Below, piece after piece: positions 43,053 to 52,586 of a DNA stretch of 64,000 nt. Position 1 is the stretch's first letter, and each line of letters begins with the position of its first letter. The DNA comes from G036327475 sp036327475 (GTDB lineage Bacteria; Pseudomonadota; Gammaproteobacteria; Enterobacterales; Enterobacteriaceae). The notes under the pieces were generated by a model. It was not told the DNA's origin. It worked only from the letters and a program-made list of their open reading frames with translations, and did not search any database. Location of the stretch: contig NZ_CP132913.1 of the NCBI RefSeq assembly GCF_036327475.1, positions 1,550,001 through 1,614,000 on the forward strand, in the 5' to 3' direction. Position numbers and translations under genes: made by a program.

Positions 43053-43684
43053 AATGCTTTGGTCTTTCATGGCCGTGTCTTCTCTGGATAGCTGTACGTG
43101 GACGCCTCTTACCGTGGACCGACTGGCAGCGCTGGTTGTTTCAGCCTATCACGCTGTTGCTGCTGGTAGTGCTCGCCTGGTAGGGGTCAGGCCTCACCGC
43201 CACCGGCTATCGAGTGAACGGCTCTTTACACCGTCGGCGCGTTTTTTCTCTGCCATGCACCGTACACCATTACGTCGGCGCGTTTTTTCTCTGCCATGCA
43301 CCGTACACCATTCGTTTCGCCAGCCATATACCGCTGGCGATATTCTGGCCGTTACTGCTGACGCTGCTGATCCTCGGCGCGGTGCTGATTATGTTACTCT
43401 GGTGCAGGCTTGACGAGTTGCGCTGGCCCGTGTGCACCTATATTAGTTAGTGTCACGCTTTTGATGGTGTGGGTCACGGGCGAACAATCTCTTCAGCTCG
43501 GTAACGATGACACCTTCTCACTGCTGACGGGACCGTGTTGCTACTGGTGGCGGCGAGCGTGTGCTTAATCAGTCATTACCGCTTCCAGTTCAATGCTGCG
43601 AGCGCGCTTAATGCTGCCCGCGCGCTTATCGCCGCGTGCCACTTCGCCAGCCATTTTCTGATCGTGCGTTCGTTGTATCTTTAA
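43053..43684 (+). pseudogene. yhhN: Broken YhhN (TMEM86-like membrane protein)
   Basis: Begins MLWSFMAV as in E. coli YhhN (MLWSFIAV). Further pieces are DWQRWLFQPITLLLL, FWPLLLTLLILGAVL, LRWPVCTYIS and the C-terminal ASHFLIVRSLYL. An inserted tandem copy of about 41 bp (43232-43313) and further indels break the frame. E. coli zntA, normally between yhhN and tusA, is missing. Confidence 0.88.
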
Positions 43685-43711
43685 CGCGTCCCGATGCGCG
43701 GCCGTGGGCCG

Positions 43712-43966
43712 TCAGGCCGCCGTCAAGCCCTTACACAGCAGGTAGCGGTAAGGCAGTTGTTCCGTAGCCTGCGCCAGCAGGGTATGTTCCATGAACCGAC
43801 AAAAACCGGGAATATCGCGGGTAGTGGCCGGATCGTCAGCGATAACAAGTAAGGTCTGTCCGTCGGCCATATGGCGCACGGCTTTACGCACCATCATTAC
43901 GGGTTCGGGGCATCGCAGGCCGCGAGCGTCCAAGGTTTGATCCGCGGTGGCAAAAGCATCAGACAT
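43712..43966 (-). CDS. tusA: TusA sulfurtransferase for tRNA 2-thiolation
   Basis: 84 residues (E. coli 81). Catalytic Cys19 in LDARGLRCPEPVMMVRKAVR, then LLVIADDPATTRDIPGFC and PYRYLLCKG. Accepts persulfide from IscS and passes it through TusBCD/E to MnmA for wobble uridine. The start at 43966 (MSDAF) was chosen over the 27-residue upstream extension, which has no family match. Confidence 0.94.
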   Translation of the reverse strand: MSDAFATADQTLDARGLRCPEPVMMVRKAVRHMADGQTLLVIADDPATTRDIPGFCRFMEHTLLAQATEQLPYRYLLCKGLTAA

Positions 43967-44159
43967 ACATGATTCCGTATTAATCTTTAAACACAAAGCA
44001 TCAGGGCGCCTGTTTACGCCGGTAAACGGCAGCTGCAAGCGGCGCAACGGTTAAACGATTCTCCCGTTGCATTGATGGCACAAAACGGTATCATGCCTGT
44101 CGCGTGCTGAAAAATGCGCTGGGAATTCTGGGTGCTCCCATTGTTTAAAAGATTACATC

Positions 44160-44825
44160 ATGTTGAGATTTTCGCCACAGCAGCGGCTACACGCCTTGAT
44201 AGGGCTAGCGCTGTTCCATTTGTTGGTAATTACCTCAAGTAATTACCTGGTGCAGCTGCCGGTATCGATTTTTGGCTTCACCACGACCTGGGGCGCGTTT
44301 AGCTTTCCCTTCATCTTTCTCGCCACCGACTTGACGGTACGGATTTTTGGCGCCCCGCTGGCGCGCAGAATCATACTCACGGTGATGGTACCGGCGTTGC
44401 TGATATCTTACTGCGTCTCGTCGCTATTTTATCAAGGAGAGTGGCAGCGGTTTGCCGCACTAGGAACGTTCAATCTGTTTGTGGCCCGTATCTCCTGCGC
44501 CAGTTTTATGGCTTATGCTCTCGGCCAAATTCTGGATGTACACGTTTTTAACCGCCTGCGCCAGTGCGGAAATTGGTGGATCGCGCCAGCCGTTTCTACA
44601 CTATTTGGCAACACCTCCGACACCGCGGCATTTTTTTTCATCGCCTTCTACCAAAGCCCGGATCCGTTTATGGCTGCGCACTGGGTCGAAATGGCCGCGG
44701 TGGATTACAGCTTTAAACTTCTAATAAGCATGATTTTCTTCCTGCCTATGTATGGCGTACTGCTTGGCTTGTTGCTTAAACGTTTTGCTCTCCGGAACAA
44801 TTCCGGATTACCCCGCTTGAGTTAA
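44160..44825 (+). CDS. yhhQ: YhhQ (QueT-type) queuosine precursor transporter
   Basis: 221 residues, same as E. coli. Six or so membrane helices: LFHLLVITSSNYLVQLPVSI, TTWGAFSFPFIFLATDLTVR, ASFMAYALGQILDVHVFNRL, TLFGNTSDTAAFFFIA and LPMYGVLLGLLLKR. Imports 7-cyano- or 7-aminomethyl-7-deazaguanine for queuosine in tRNA. Intact between tusA and decayed dcrB. Confidence 0.95.
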   Translation: MLRFSPQQRLHALIGLALFHLLVITSSNYLVQLPVSIFGFTTTWGAFSFPFIFLATDLTVRIFGAPLARRIILTVMVPALLISYCVSSLFYQGEWQRFAALGTFNLFVARISCASFMAYALGQILDVHVFNRLRQCGNWWIAPAVSTLFGNTSDTAAFFFIAFYQSPDPFMAAHWVEMAAVDYSFKLLISMIFFLPMYGVLLGLLLKRFALRNNSGLPRLS

Positions 44826-44845
44826 TCCTGCCTTTGTGCTAGAAT
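44817..44845 (+). promoter_or_regulatory. Candidate sigma-70 promoter between yhhQ and dcrB
   Basis: TTGAGT (44817-44822), 17-base spacer, TAGAAT (44840-44845), followed by a GC-rich stretch CTGCGCGGGG. It overlaps the yhhQ stop. The expected transcript runs through about 230 bases without an ORF before the dcrB remnant. Confidence 0.6.
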
Positions 44846-45077
44846 CTGCGCGGGGTGAGCCGCTTGCGTGCGGTGCTGACCCTTTATAGGTTTGTGAACG
44901 CTTATATGCTTGCGTGACGCATCACAAGCTCTACTTAAAAGACTCAACCGTCGGCAGGCAATGCTATGTTTCGCCGGTCAGTGTATATCAAGGCGCAGGA
45001 ATAAGGGGTGGTAGCGTTATCTGCTCATGGTACCACCGCCTAGACAGCGGGATAATATGGAGTGAGAGGGTAAATTT

Positions 45078-45560
45078 ATGCACAAAATAGCAAAGTGTTT
45101 GGGTATGAGGATGCTGGCCCTCAGCCTGTCGGACTGTGATAATAGCAAAGATCAAGAGACATCCGGTGCACCTGCAGGTACAGCCAGATCCACAGGCGTA
45201 AAATCAGCCTGCTAGATGGTAAATTTTTAGTATTGCTTGGGGATATGCGCGATCAAAGCAGTAAGGTCTGGACGCAAGCGAACAACATGCATGTATACGT
45301 GGATTCGAAAGCGGTGATCATCATCTTGAGCGACGATACACTGCAGGGACTGGATACGCTGACGAGCAGCGCGCGCTAACGATCCGGATTTACAAGTGGT
45401 CATCAATAAAGCGATCACTGTCGACGGCAATCGCTACAGCAGCTAGACAGCATTATCGCCAGCGGCGGCAACAAGCCTATCCGGCGGTCGTGTTGGGTAA
45501 GGTGCATCTGTTAATGAGATCAACAGAAAGCGAAAAACGTGGTGGAAAAAGCACCATTCA
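45078..45560 (+). pseudogene. dcrB: Broken DcrB lipoprotein
   Basis: Start MHKIAKCLGMRMLALSLSDC resembles the DcrB lipoprotein signal (lipobox damaged: LSDC for LAAC). Then LLDGKF, MRDQSSK, QANNMHVYVDS, AVIIILSDD, LQVVINKAITVDG and LDSI match DcrB, with frameshifts between. E. coli DcrB is required for phage C1/C6 adsorption and supports the envelope. Confidence 0.85.
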
Positions 45561-45582
45561 TACGCTTAATTTTGAATGGTGC
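45546..45582 (-). terminator. Rho-independent terminator facing yhhS
   Basis: Perfect 10-bp stem GCACCATTCA / TGAATGGTGC (45551-45560 and 45573-45582). On the minus strand it is followed by TTTTTCC. It lies between the convergent dcrB and yhhS remnants and would terminate the minus-strand yhhS transcript. Confidence 0.75.
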
Positions 45583-45599
45583 CGGTAACGCCGCGTTTT

Positions 45600-46300
45600 T
45601 TAGTAACGCGGCCCGCGTGAGTTAACGCCTTGCGGCAGGGACAAAATCATGAGCAGCTCCGCAAACATCAGCAGGGCGGAAATGAGGTAAATGAAAGCAG
45701 CCCGCCACGCGCCATCAGCATCTTCGCCAGCGGGTCAATTATATCCAACGCCAAATCCATAAAGCGGTGAACGGCGACGGAATAGGCCGATAATCTCGAC
45801 TGTACACTAGCGAGACCAGCAAACCACCGTAGCGGTTAATGCTGTTGGGAAGCAGAAGCCGGGTGCCGACAAAAGCGGCGCGCTAACAACGGCCATGGCG
45901 CCAAGCTGGCGCCGCTGTTCCACGAGATGAACCAGGCGATAAACCCAACCGCGCCCGCGCCACAAAGTATCACACCGGAAGAGAAGAAACAAAAAGTGTC
46001 AGCGCCATTATGGCAGGGACTCGATCCACAACGACAAAAGGTGACACGCATCGCTCAGCAGCAGGCAGCCGCCCAGTCCAAGCCAACAATGCGCTTAGGG
46101 CCGACCCGTCGACATGGCGCCCGGCGTAAGGGCAGCTTAAACAGCGGGGTCAGGCATTGCAAACTGACTACCAACTCCACTCAAAAGGTGCTATACCCCA
46201 CACGATCATGCACATAACCCAGTAAAACGACAAGAGGCAAGTCGATGGTGAGATAGTTAACGAAGTTGAACACCACTACAGAAAGAAATCGAAAACTTGC
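45600..46300 (-). pseudogene. yhhS: Broken YhhS, MFS transporter
   Basis: Minus strand: VVVFNFVNYLTIDLPLVVL (YhhS: IVMFNFASYLTIGLPLAVL), GYVHDRVGYSTF, VGPKRIVG, and VHRFMDLALDIIDPLA near the C-terminus (VFMDLSLGVTGPLA). Large internal deletion; about 0.7 kb of 1.2 kb remain. Convergent with dcrB as in E. coli. Confidence 0.82.
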
Positions 46301-46589
46301 GGCAAAGGACAAAAGGACAAATATAATAAAAGTTATGAATGTACTTATCGAGAATTATACGTGCTATGAGAGTTCGATAAAATGTGTAGTGACAGCTCTG
46401 ATGAGGGAGGTATTCCGCTCGAGCACATGCGTTTGCTTGGCGCCACCCCTTCTCCCCGCTAAACACATTCTGCGTCGGCAAGAACTATTAATTATGTGGC
46501 TATAACTCTAGCGCCGCCGCAGGCAACTACCGACTCACCCGATAATTTCAGCAAGTCATGTACGTCCGTAAGCGACCAGGATGATGAGA
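46301..46589. other. AT-rich gene-less stretch
   Basis: About 290 bases, clearly AT-richer than the surroundings (for example ATAATAAAAGTTATGAATG near 46,325). No gene recognised. It begins the accessory patch that replaces the E. coli yhhT-acpT-nik region. Confidence 0.5.
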
Positions 46590-47055
46590 TTAGCAGTATG
46601 CTCGACCTCTATGACACACTTGATTACAAAGCCGAGCTAGCTGGCGGTGGTTCTGGGTAAAAAAGGTGCGTCGCGCAAAGTGACGATCTCTGTCATATAT
46701 TTTGTTACACCTTGGTAAATGACACGACGTCACCTACAGAAACAGCATCGCCAATGGCGATTGGGTAAAGACTGTGTGGATTTTGCTCATAGGCGCCCTG
46801 GTGTAGCCACGCATGAATTTTGGGCGCTCGGTTCGTAAATCTTTTCCCACACCGTCAACGGTGAAAAGACAGTGAGCCGCCATTCGTGATTTGATCTTTG
46901 ACATTCCTGCTCTGATTAAAACCAAAATGTCATGTTGTTGCCTGGAGATATTATCGCCACCTGTATGCCTGCCGGCGTTGGTTTAGGTTTCTCTCCGCCA
47001 AAATGTTTGAGCCGGGGCGATAAGGTGGTGGTAACTAGAATTAACCAATAGCATT
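46590..47055 (+). pseudogene. Broken fumarylacetoacetate hydrolase family protein
   Basis: Plus-strand pieces: AELAVVLGKKG-like, NDVTSPTETASPMA-region in a shifted frame, LQKQHRQWRLGKD (family: DLQKQHRQWTLGKSLD) and LPGDIIATCMPAGVGLGFSP with GDKVVVT (family: LQPGDIIATGTPAGVG). Several frameshifts. FAH-fold enzymes split diketo acids in aromatic compound breakdown. A FAD monooxygenase remnant follows about 1 kb downstream. Confidence 0.72.
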
Positions 47056-47225
47056 ATCTGACGATCGCGAGTCATGTTTTACTCATCGAGCTCGGTATTG
47101 CATCGGATAACCTATCTGTATCGATACCGATTAACTCTGCCATGTCTTTTGTCTTTTGAATTAATCGAAATAGCAAAGGGTATTACAGCCCTGTTATCTT
47201 TTAATAATCAGAAACTAATGATTTA

Positions 47226-47435
47226 ATGAGGTACTATATGGTCAAGATTGTAAGTGCAATCAACATCTCTCATTATTGCCTTTTAGATGATCATTTTGAA
47301 GACAATTTCCTCAATTTAATGCCAACGTTAGGCATGCCGGTGAGCGATGCGAATATCGAACCAGCGGAATACGTAATGAAGGCGCTGAAGTTTGATGAAT
47401 GGTACAACGTTACCAGTAACGCGGAAATTGCGTAA
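47226..47435 (+). CDS. Small unidentified ORF
   Basis: 69 codons from 47226 (or 65 from 47238), preceded by AATGAGG, which could serve as a ribosome binding site. The product, MRYYMVKIVSAINISHYCLL at the start, is acidic with no membrane segment. The coding DNA is AT-richer than flanking genes. I do not recognise a family; it may be the N-terminal piece of a larger broken gene, as weak coding-like frames continue to about 47,900. Confidence 0.3.
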   Translation: MRYYMVKIVSAINISHYCLLDDHFEDNFLNLMPTLGMPVSDANIEPAEYVMKALKFDEWYNVTSNAEIA

Positions 47436-48149
47436 ATGCCACCGGAGAGACTGATGCACGGCGGTTTTTATGCGACGCGAATTGGGGTATCGAATATGCT
47501 AATAACCTGATGATGCCGCTTTTCTTTATGCAGCGCATAAAAGTCTATCAGACCGTCGGCAAGAGCGCCCTTATCAACGTTCCTACGCTACTTCAATTTC
47601 GCCAAATATGAAATGAACATGATAAGCAGGATGGATGCCCCTGTGTCACAACTATCAGCTTGTCAATAAAGAGTGGGAGCGCGAAATACTGGAGCGTTTC
47701 GAGGCTTGCTTTATGGGGAAGTGGGGAAGTGGAGGAGCGTGATGACCACGATGGACATGAGGCGTAAACTGGGTAGCGCTGATGAGCGCGATATAAAGGG
47801 GCTCGTCCTGATCACGTTGCTTATGAATCCGTGCCGAAATGGATGACAGGTACAAAGCTGATGTTTATTGTCTGAAAAACATTTATCTCCAGGAGATAGC
47901 AAGCAAATATCGTCTTGTCAATAAGGCTTCCTGCCCTAGGTGCCTTGATCTGGGACGTTGCCGATAGTTATGGCGTGCGCCTGGAGATAATTTTCCTCGG
48001 ATCGTTATGTAGCTTTCTTGCGCCGAATGACGCGGCGCCCTACGTTTATCGAAAATGGCTGGAGAATACCCCGATGGCAGGAACGGAAACGGGCTATTTT
48101 GTAATGAAGACGGCAGAGTGGGCGGCCTACCAGCGGCCGGCTGGCGCGT
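47436..48149. other. Decayed stretch without an assignable gene
   Basis: Plus-strand frames give short protein-like runs (KFAKYEMNMISRMDAPVSQL, LENTPMAGTETGYFVMKTAE) broken by stops. An 8-bp tandem duplication GGGGAAGT lies at 47715-47730. Probably one or two former genes of the accessory patch; the family is not recognised. Confidence 0.35.
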
Positions 48150-48955
48150 GATAATCAATGCCAAAATAAGTACGGCTATTCCTACTGTGACGCCTTTAGA
48201 ACCGATTGTCAGGCCGCGCTGCTGGATGTCGTCGGCCGCGAAACTATCTGGCTCGGTAAATAACTGACTCGACTGGATGATGCCGGCGATGAAGTTAAGC
48301 TGTACAGGGCTGATGGTGCAATGGCTAGCACTGATTTGTGATGGGGCCAAATGATAAGCGATGACGGTCGGCCGGTATTTACCGGGAATAGCGCTTTTCA
48401 CGGTCTGGCCAAGACGCCGTCTTGGACCGCTTTCCCGAGCCATATGCCTTATATGGACCGGATGGGCGACAGGATGCACGCGCTCAATTTCCCGTAGGTA
48501 AAGACTTTGCCGACGATCGTGATGTTCATGGATGTCCCGGAAAATGGGAGCATGACGCTTGGTGGGTCCTTGCCGACGTTGCAGGCATCGGCAAAAGTTC
48601 GCCCATTGACTCCCATGGCCGGGCAACTGCCTGAGCACGCCAAGCCCGCTGAACACTGTGGCGTTCTTACGCTAGGGTATGTTCTAGGTTACTCCCATAA
48701 CCCCATGGCATCGCATGCGCGCGGTGTTAATCGGTGATGCCGCATCACGGTCAGGTGACGATTTCTTTGTTCGAAAATGCCGTCGCCCTTGCTTATGTGA
48801 TCAATAACGACGCACTCTTATCTGTGCAAGCGCAGCTTCACACCTTTGAGCGGGAGCGTAAAGCTCCCGCTGAGCACATTCAAAAATCATCGCGCAGTGC
48901 CAATGATTGCCTGCATCTACCTGAGGGGCGAGCGCATGGAACGTAACCTGAGATG
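48150..48955 (+). pseudogene. Broken FAD-dependent monooxygenase (aromatic hydroxylase family)
   Basis: Plus-strand pieces: YGYSYCDAFRTDCQAALLDV, DGRPVFTGNSAFHGL, HMPYMDRMGDRMHAL, FPVGKDF, VLIGDA followed after a shift by PHHGQVTISLFENAVALAYV and HTFERERKAPAEHIQKSSRS. The GDAAHPMxPHxGQGxNxAxEDA-type motif is diagnostic for group A flavin hydroxylases. The N-terminal GXGXXG segment is not visible. Frameshifts and stops throughout. Confidence 0.75.
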
Positions 48956-50020
48956 GTGGAGCTCCAGGCCCACTGAAAATTATAGTCACTCAGCCAACCG
49001 ATAATATCAACCACTTCGCCGATAAAATACAGCCTTGGCACAGCATTGCATAAAATACAGCCTTGGCACAGCATTGCATACAAACAAACCGGTCCTGAAC
49101 CACTTTGACGGTGCGGTAATCTTCGGTGCCGTTTGGCTGAATTCGCCACTGCTGCAACGGCGATACCCACTGCGAGATATGACGCGGTGTCAGCTGTTGC
49201 AGGCTGATATCCGGGATACCGTGCGGCTGGACCAGCATTCTATTAGCTGTACGGTAGCAGTTTTGCCAAGGTATTTTCAGACTCTTGTTAGGATGGGCAG
49301 CGAGTTTCCTCGCGCAGCATGTCCGGCAGCACCACATCCGGCAGTAAATCAATCGTCAAAACACTCACACATTTGCCAGAAGTTGGAAATCTGTAAGATG
49401 GCCAGTCCAGACAGACCGCGGTCAGTAAAGAGGACATTTTCGCGAAACCGGGTACTCTCCTTGGCGCTGACGATCGCCAACGCCGACAGCGTCGGCATGA
49501 CGTCCAGATTAAGCTCTTGGGTAAGATGGTAGTCAAACGGCGTAGCGCCCAGACTGGGCATCGGCAGCTCGCCTGTGGCAACAGCCAGTGCGAAGGTCTA
49601 AAGATCTCCCTTGGCGGCGTCAGCAGAAAACCGCCGCTTGTCGGGTGGTCGACAAGCACTTCGCTACACAAACGTAACGTGACCTGTCCTTGAGCCGGCA
49701 CTCCGCCAGCAAGAGATCCACGATCCGCTGCGCCGATTCATTGCAAACAACTGCCAGAGTGTCTTTTCAGGCGACGCCGTGGCGCTGCACCAGATGAAAT
49801 CCCATTGCGTATAGTGGAAAATGGGGATTTTGAGGCAAAGAGGCGGCCATTGCGATGTACAGGTTTAAATTGCAGCGGCCGCCGACCGATATCAGGATCT
49901 TGCGGCTCGTTTTGCCGTTATACAGCAACAGCATGCGGCGACCCAATTGAGCCTGGGCGGCGCAAGACATGCCTGCCGCGCCAGCGGCCGATGACCACCA
50001 TTCAAACTGTTCTGCCATTA
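48930..50020 (-). pseudogene. yhiN: Broken YhiN, BaiN/HI0933-family FAD oxidoreductase
   Basis: Minus strand: GAAGMSCAAQAQLGRRMLLL with NGKTSRKILISVGGRCNL (YhiN: NGKKAGRKILMSGGGRCNF), VTLRLCSEVLV, FRENVLFTDRGLSGLAILQI, WRIQPNGTEDYRT and LYFIGEVVDIIGWL with YNFQWAWSS. Frameshifts include a perfect 28-bp tandem duplication (49023-49078). Divergent from pitA as in E. coli. Confidence 0.9.
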
Positions 50021-50288
50021 TTTCACTCTGCCAATACTCTTAATGGGCGACCTGACCACGCGGCCGACAAGACTGCGGCCCGATTGCAATAGACCTGGCA
50101 GCACATTGCTATGGTAACAAAATGCCCGATTAGGTAAAAGCGTATCTTGCTGAATTTGAAAGATTATGTGGGATAGTACATGTTTATCGACAGCAAGTTT
50201 ATTGAAAATGTCATATTTTCCTTTTCCACTGGCTCTCTTGTCGCAGATAATGCGGCCCGTTCATGTCCAAACAATGGCGTAATTCTCT

Positions 50289-51896
50289 ATGCTACATCTA
50301 TTCACCGGCCTGGAATTCCATACCGGTCTAATGTTAGTACTCGCACTAATCTTTGTTCTGGTTTATGAGGCCATTAATGGCTTTCATGATACGGCCAATG
50401 CCGTAGCCACCGTTATTTACACCCGCGCGCTGCGCTCTCAGCTGGCGGTCGCCATGTCCGGGTTGTTTAACTTCCTCGGGGTCCTGATGGGCGGGTTGAG
50501 CGTAGCCTATGCTATCATTCATCTCTTGCCGACCGACCTTTTGCTTAACGTCAGTTCCATTCACGGTCTGGCAATGATGTTCTCCATGCTGCTGGCAGCT
50601 ATTTTGTGGAACCTTGGTACCTGGTATTTCGGCCTGCCGGCCTCCAGCTCGCACACCCTCATCGGCGCAATTATCGGCATCGGTCTGACCAATGCTCTGG
50701 TGAGTGATGGTTCGCTGGTGCAGGCGCTGAATATCCTCAAACTGATTGAGATCTTTTTTTCGCTCATTGTCTCTCCACTGGTGGGGTTGGTGCTGTCGGG
50801 CACGATGGTTTTCGTTCTGCGCCGCTACTGGAGCAGCACCAAAAAACGCCGCCGAATCCATCTAACCCCGGCAGAGCGTGAGAAAAAGGACGGTAAGCGC
50901 AAGCCGCCATTCTGGACCCGTATCGCCTTGATCTTCTCCGCCGCCGGGGTGAGTTTTTCACACGGCGCTAATGACGGCCAGAAAGGCATCGGGCTTATTA
51001 TGCTAGTGCTGATAGGAGTTGCGCCGGCAGGTTTTGTGGTCAATATGAACGCCAGTGGCTACGATATCAGCCGTACTCGCGATGCGGTTAATCATTTGCA
51101 GCGGTATTATATGCAGAACCCTGACGCGTTCACCCACATCGTCAGCTCGGACGAGGCGCCGATGCCGCCGCCGGCCTCGGCAATCCCCGCCCCCGCCACA
51201 CCTTTACCCGGCGCCTCTGGCAGCCACACTGCCCCCCCAGCCGCTATCGGCGTGCCGATGGCGAATGGTCAAATACTGGATCCAAGTATCGCCCCGCAAA
51301 CGCATGGATTCCATTGTGACCTGTCGCGGGCGTCGTTCGCCATTAATCGCGCCTCGTTGCTGCTGTGCAATCTGGACAGCTACGAAATGCTCAATGCTGA
51401 TCAGCGTTCCCACGTACGTCGCCTGCTGATGTGCATCGCCGATACCGCCGATAAAGTGGCGAAGCTGCCGGAAATTTCCGCCGCGGATAAACATTTACTG
51501 TCCAACCTGCGTCATGATCTGCTGTATACCGTGGAATACGCGCCAATGTGGATCATTGTCGCCGTGGCGTTGGCGTTATCGTTGGGCACCATGGTTGGTT
51601 GGCGCCGGATCGCTACGACTATTGGCGAGAAAATCGGTAAAAAAGGCATGACTTATGCCCAAGGGCTATCAGCGCAAATGACCGCGGCGGTGTCCATCGG
51701 CGTCGCCAGCTATACCGGCATGCCGGTGTCGACCACCCATGTGCTGTCGTCCGCGGTAACTGGCACCATGGTAGTGGACGGTAGTGGCGTACAGGGCGAG
51801 ACCGTGAAAAACATCCTATTGGCCTGGGTGTTGACACTGCCGGTGGCGATCATTCTGGCTGGCGGCCTCTATTGGTTGGCGATAAAGCTGATCTAA
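50289..51896 (+). CDS. pitA: PitA, low-affinity metal-phosphate/proton symporter
   Basis: 535 residues (E. coli 499). Membrane helices with the two PiT repeats: YEAINGFHDTANAVATVIYT, GLPASSSHTLIGAIIGIGL, FSHGANDGQKGIGLIMLVLI and GMPVSTTHVLSSAVTGTMVV. The central hydrophilic loop (about residues 285-340) is longer than in E. coli by some 35 residues and rich in Pro and Ala (PPPASAIPAPATPLPGASG). High-affinity pst is not in this window, so PitA may be a main phosphate route. Intact. Confidence 0.95.
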   Translation: MLHLFTGLEFHTGLMLVLALIFVLVYEAINGFHDTANAVATVIYTRALRSQLAVAMSGLFNFLGVLMGGLSVAYAIIHLLPTDLLLNVSSIHGLAMMFSMLLAAILWNLGTWYFGLPASSSHTLIGAIIGIGLTNALVSDGSLVQALNILKLIEIFFSLIVSPLVGLVLSGTMVFVLRRYWSSTKKRRRIHLTPAEREKKDGKRKPPFWTRIALIFSAAGVSFSHGANDGQKGIGLIMLVLIGVAPAGFVVNMNASGYDISRTRDAVNHLQRYYMQNPDAFTHIVSSDEAPMPPPASAIPAPATPLPGASGSHTAPPAAIGVPMANGQILDPSIAPQTHGFHCDLSRASFAINRASLLLCNLDSYEMLNADQRSHVRRLLMCIADTADKVAKLPEISAADKHLLSNLRHDLLYTVEYAPMWIIVAVALALSLGTMVGWRRIATTIGEKIGKKGMTYAQGLSAQMTAAVSIGVASYTGMPVSTTHVLSSAVTGTMVVDGSGVQGETVKNILLAWVLTLPVAIILAGGLYWLAIKLI

Positions 51897-51959
51897 CCGC
51901 CGCTGCAGAAGTAGGGCGAGCAATCGACCTCTTTTTTGTCTATGATTCAGTGCCAAATT

Positions 51960-52250
51960 GCAGGGGCGATGAGGACTACAATGAGACTACACAATGCACT
52001 GGTCAACATAAACTGTCCCGCACGCGCTCACAGCAGCGCTTGCCGGGATGCCCATGAGTGGTAAAACCACTGCCACCAATACACTGATACAGCGGCGAAT
52101 CGCAGCCGTACAACACTCACAGCAATGCTCACAACGCAGAATAATATCGAGCCATACTAACAGTGCATATGACACATAAAGCCTAGAACAGAGCAACAGT
52201 GTTTACGGGGTAGACGGCGGTTATAACCGATATAAGTAAGCTTACGACTG
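51960..52250 (-). pseudogene. uspB: Broken UspB, universal stress protein B
   Basis: On the minus strand NTVALF-stop-ALCVICTVSMARYYSAL matches UspB ([20 protein letters not shown]). Further GCDSPLYQCIGGSGFTTHG and CCERVRDS match LLYQYVDGGGFFTSHG and CERVRR, and LTSALC appears at the end after a shift. In-frame stops and a deletion. E. coli uspB lies here between pitA and uspA, also on the minus strand. Confidence 0.85.
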
Positions 52251-52586
52251 ACAGACCATCCGAAGTTTGTTGCTATGCGCAGGGGAGCAGCTCGGACGAG
52301 AACCGTGAGATGACATACTGTTCAGTGTAGAAAAATTTTGACAAAAGCCGCCAACTGAAGCGATAGAAATTATGCGTTTTCGCAAAAAGTTTTACCGCGG
52401 CCATCAGCTGATGGCCGCCGGCCTCATAGTAGGGGAGGGATATCGTGACCACTCTCGCAGTTGCATGGGTTAGCTGCTTCGTTACCAGGTCGAGTGCGGT
52501 TAGACTGGAGATATGCGTCCACTGTCGCTCGGGGTCGCGAATTGAAACGAGAATAGACGAGTGACATTTTTGCAAGGAGTCTGATT
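52251..52586. other. uspB-uspA intergenic region
   Basis: Holds the uspA leader. A 100-codon minus-strand frame (52273-52575) shows no family similarity and is probably chance. No clear -35/-10 pair stands out. GCAAGGAGTCTG at 52574-52585 is a strong ribosome binding site for uspA. Confidence 0.5.

Noticed and set aside
47883..48656. 257-codon open frame on the minus strand
   Set aside because: It lies antisense to the FAD monooxygenase remnant, whose motifs are on the plus strand. The translation has no domain, an odd composition and no ribosome binding site, so it is a GC-driven chance frame.
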